Source: DATGKG01 sp963783145 | GTDB taxonomy: Bacteria > Desulfobacterota > Binatia > Binatales > Binataceae | Assembly: GCA_963783145.1 (NCBI GenBank) | Contig: CAWAMM010000002.1 | Location: 186,001 to 250,000, forward strand | Direction: 5' to 3' | Length of the DNA: 64,000 nt | Part shown: positions 62,838 through 64,000 of the stretch, piece by piece | Numbering within the stretch: the first letter of the stretch is position 1 | Layout: each line of letters begins with the position of its first letter | Made by a program: the position numbers and the translations under genes | Notes under the pieces: generated by a model | The model's input: the letters and a program-made list of their open reading frames with translations, nothing else | Told to the model about the DNA's origin: nothing | Database searches by the model: none

Positions 62838-62870
62838 TCACTCCCAACGAGGAGAAAAGGGGAAAGGAAA

Positions 62871-63689
62871 ATGTCACTCAGTCTTGTCACCAACATCGGA
62901 GCTCTCACGGCGTCCAACGCGCTGACCAACAACCAGGCCGACCTGCAGCAGTCGATCTCGCAGCTCTCCAGCGGCAAACGCATCGTCAACGCGTCGGACG
63001 ATCCCGCGGGTCTGTCGATTGCAATGGAGACCCAGGGTCTGCTCGGCTCGCTGGGTCAGGCCTCGTCCAACGTAAACAATGCTTCCTCGTATCTGCAGAC
63101 CGCTGACGGCGCGCTGTCCAACATCGGTAACCTGCTTCAGACTGCGCAGCAGCTCGCTACCGAAGCGGCTGACGGATCGTACAACGGCGCGCAGTTGACC
63201 GCCATCGACGGCCAGTATCAGGGCGTGTTGAGCTCGATCGACCAGATCGCCAACGGCAGCCAGTTCAACGGTATCTCGTTGTTCTCTGGCGCGGCAACAA
63301 CCTTCCAGGTCGGCGCGACCAATACCGCCAACGATCAGCTCAGCGTCACCATCAACAAGGCCGATACCACGACCCTCGCGATCAATGGTACCGCGCTAAC
63401 CACGCAGGCCGGCGCGCAGGCGGCCTTGACCAGTGTTACTGCCGCTCTCGCGACGATAGCCGGTGACCGTGGTGGTCTCGGTGCGTCAGAGCAGCAACTT
63501 ACGGCAATCGGGCAGAACCTGCAGTCGACTTCCGCCAACCTGACCTCGGCGTTGTCGAACATTCAGGATGCCAACATCGCGGAGACCTACGCGACCTTCA
63601 GCAAGCAGACCGTTCTGCAGCAGGCGGGCGTGCAGGTTCTGAAGCAGGCCGACCAGACTCCTCAGCAGCTCCTCGCGCTGTTCCAGTAG
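62871..63689 (+). CDS. fliC: Flagellin 2
   Basis: 272 aa tandem paralog of flagellin 1; preceded by GAGGAGAAAAGGGGAAAGG, a very purine-rich ribosome site that should give strong translation. Same D0/D1 ends (SLVTNIGALTASNALTNNQA, LQQAGVQVLKQADQTPQQLL). About 39 substitutions between the two by eye count. Likely the major filament protein by ribosome site strength, an inference. Confidence 0.96.
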   Translation: MSLSLVTNIGALTASNALTNNQADLQQSISQLSSGKRIVNASDDPAGLSIAMETQGLLGSLGQASSNVNNASSYLQTADGALSNIGNLLQTAQQLATEAADGSYNGAQLTAIDGQYQGVLSSIDQIANGSQFNGISLFSGAATTFQVGATNTANDQLSVTINKADTTTLAINGTALTTQAGAQAALTSVTAALATIAGDRGGLGASEQQLTAIGQNLQSTSANLTSALSNIQDANIAETYATFSKQTVLQQAGVQVLKQADQTPQQLLALFQ

Positions 63690-63708
63690 GCCATCTGGCC
63701 CTAGCTTA

Positions 63709-63742
63709 AGCCGGCGCGGAGGTTAAGTCCTCTGCGTCGGCT
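63709..63742 (+). terminator. Stem-loop after flagellin 2
   Basis: AGCCGGCGCGGAGG pairs with CCTCTGCGTCGGCT across a 6-base loop, 14 positions including two G-U pairs. No T-tract. Located 20 bases past the flagellin 2 stop. Confidence 0.5.
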
Positions 63743-63766
63743 GGCGCGTTGTGGGACAGTTATTCA

Positions 63767-63781
63767 TGGCACGCGCAATGC
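63767..63781 (+). promoter_or_regulatory. Candidate sigma-54 promoter of fliD
   Basis: TGGCAC-N5-ATGC at 63767-63781 has GG-N10-GC spacing exactly as in the -24/-12 consensus (TGGCAC-N5-TTGC). Start site would be near 63793, leaving only about 11 bases of leader before the fliD ATG, which is unusually short. Confidence 0.45.
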
Positions 63782-63803
63782 GTATTCAGATGAGGCATTT
63801 TGT

Positions 63804-64000
63804 ATGTCGTCGACCAGCAGCACCAGCGGTAGCACCGGAATCACCTTCTCAAATTTCACTGGAATAGATTTCAACTCGATACTGACCGCCGAGACTGCGG
63901 CCGCGCAGGTCCCGATCACCGCGGAACAGAATCAACTGGTCGGGGTGAATACGGCCATCAGCACGCTGGGAACCATCAGCGGCGACTTCACCACGTTGCA
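63804..64000 (+). CDS. fliD: Flagellar filament cap protein FliD, 3'-truncated by window
   Basis: First 65 codons only. MSSTSSTSGSTGITFSNFTG followed by IDFNSILTAETAAAQVPIT and a helix (EQNQLVGVNTAISTLGTIS) matches the FliD N-terminus (x-G-s-G-i-D...i-v..l...e..p...l). Caps the growing filament. Position after flagellin is normal. Confidence 0.85.
   Translation, partial: MSSTSSTSGSTGITFSNFTGIDFNSILTAETAAAQVPITAEQNQLVGVNTAISTLGTISGDFTTL

Larger units (their letters stand above)
62548..62870. other. Region between the two flagellins, 323 bp
   Basis: No gene. Contains a further perfect hairpin CCCTCTC-ccgac-GAGAGGG at 62741-62759, and the promoter and leader of flagellin 2. Confidence 0.6.

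Noticed and set aside
61677..63689. Flagellin tandem as assembly artefact
   Set aside because: The copies differ at about 39 residues and have different promoter spacers, loops and 3' hairpins, so they are real paralogs.
1..64000. CRISPR arrays, tRNA/rRNA genes, insertion sequences
   Set aside because: No phased direct repeats, cloverleaf sequences or transposase genes were recognised by reading; a tRNAscan or Infernal run would settle the RNA genes.

Overview
The window is high-GC DNA from a Gram-negative (diderm) bacterium. P-ring and L-ring flagellar genes, several lipobox lipoproteins and a quinol-type NO reductase support this. Gene content and codon style suggest a deltaproteobacterial-like or uncultivated soil/sediment lineage (Binatota- or Acidobacteria-like), but I cannot assign a taxon from sequence alone. 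No rRNA, tRNA, CRISPR array, insertion sequence or phage gene was recognised.

Left part (1-31900), mostly housekeeping. It opens with the 3' part of a quinol-dependent NO reductase, then a secreted protein with a Cys-rich C-terminus resembling halocin C8, then rlmN. mtnP, a PfkB kinase, an ArnC/DPM-like GT2, ugd and a GalE-like epimerase run together as a nucleoside/UDP-sugar operon. lepA-lepB and a coiled-coil gene follow. Next come a cupin gene with an operator-like repeat cluster, small envelope genes, a hydrolase, a GNAT and mobA. A gcvT-gcvPA-gcvPB operon lacking gcvH is divergent from folD. Then a KimA-like transporter, a GT39, a MATE exporter, recD2, YIP1, a TRL-like lipoprotein with a clear terminator, a VOC epimerase, and an overlapping two-gene unit with an XRE regulator.

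Right part (31980-64000), a nearly complete flagellar cluster. On the minus strand, in transcription order, block A is flgB-flgC-fliE-fliF-fliH-fliI-fliJ-fliK-flgD-flgE-fliL-fliP-fliQ-fliR-flhB-flhA-sigma factor-flgF-flgG-flgA-flgH-flgI-flgJ-flgM-small FlgN-position gene-flgK-flgL. Most junctions overlap or are separated by a few bases, so translation is probably coupled. Block B, also minus, is fliM2-fliN2-AAA+ regulator-motB-fliM1-fliN1-fliG-lytic transglycosylase. A GST gene and a 355-bp gap separate the two blocks. On the plus strand, two tandem flagellins with matching sigma-28-like promoters and matching leader hairpins lead into fliD, cut by the window end.

The main points of interest are these. 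Block B carries two diverged FliM/FliN pairs around motB and a sigma-54-type AAA+ protein that lacks the GAFTGA loop. Neither FliM shows the usual N-terminal CheY-binding peptide. The FliA-like sigma factor appears to lack region 3. flhF, flhG, motA, fliO and all che genes are missing from an otherwise full cluster. The flagellins share a 5' leader stem-loop. Outside the flagellar region, the secreted Cys-rich protein may be a fused bacteriocin/immunity precursor of the halocin C8 type.
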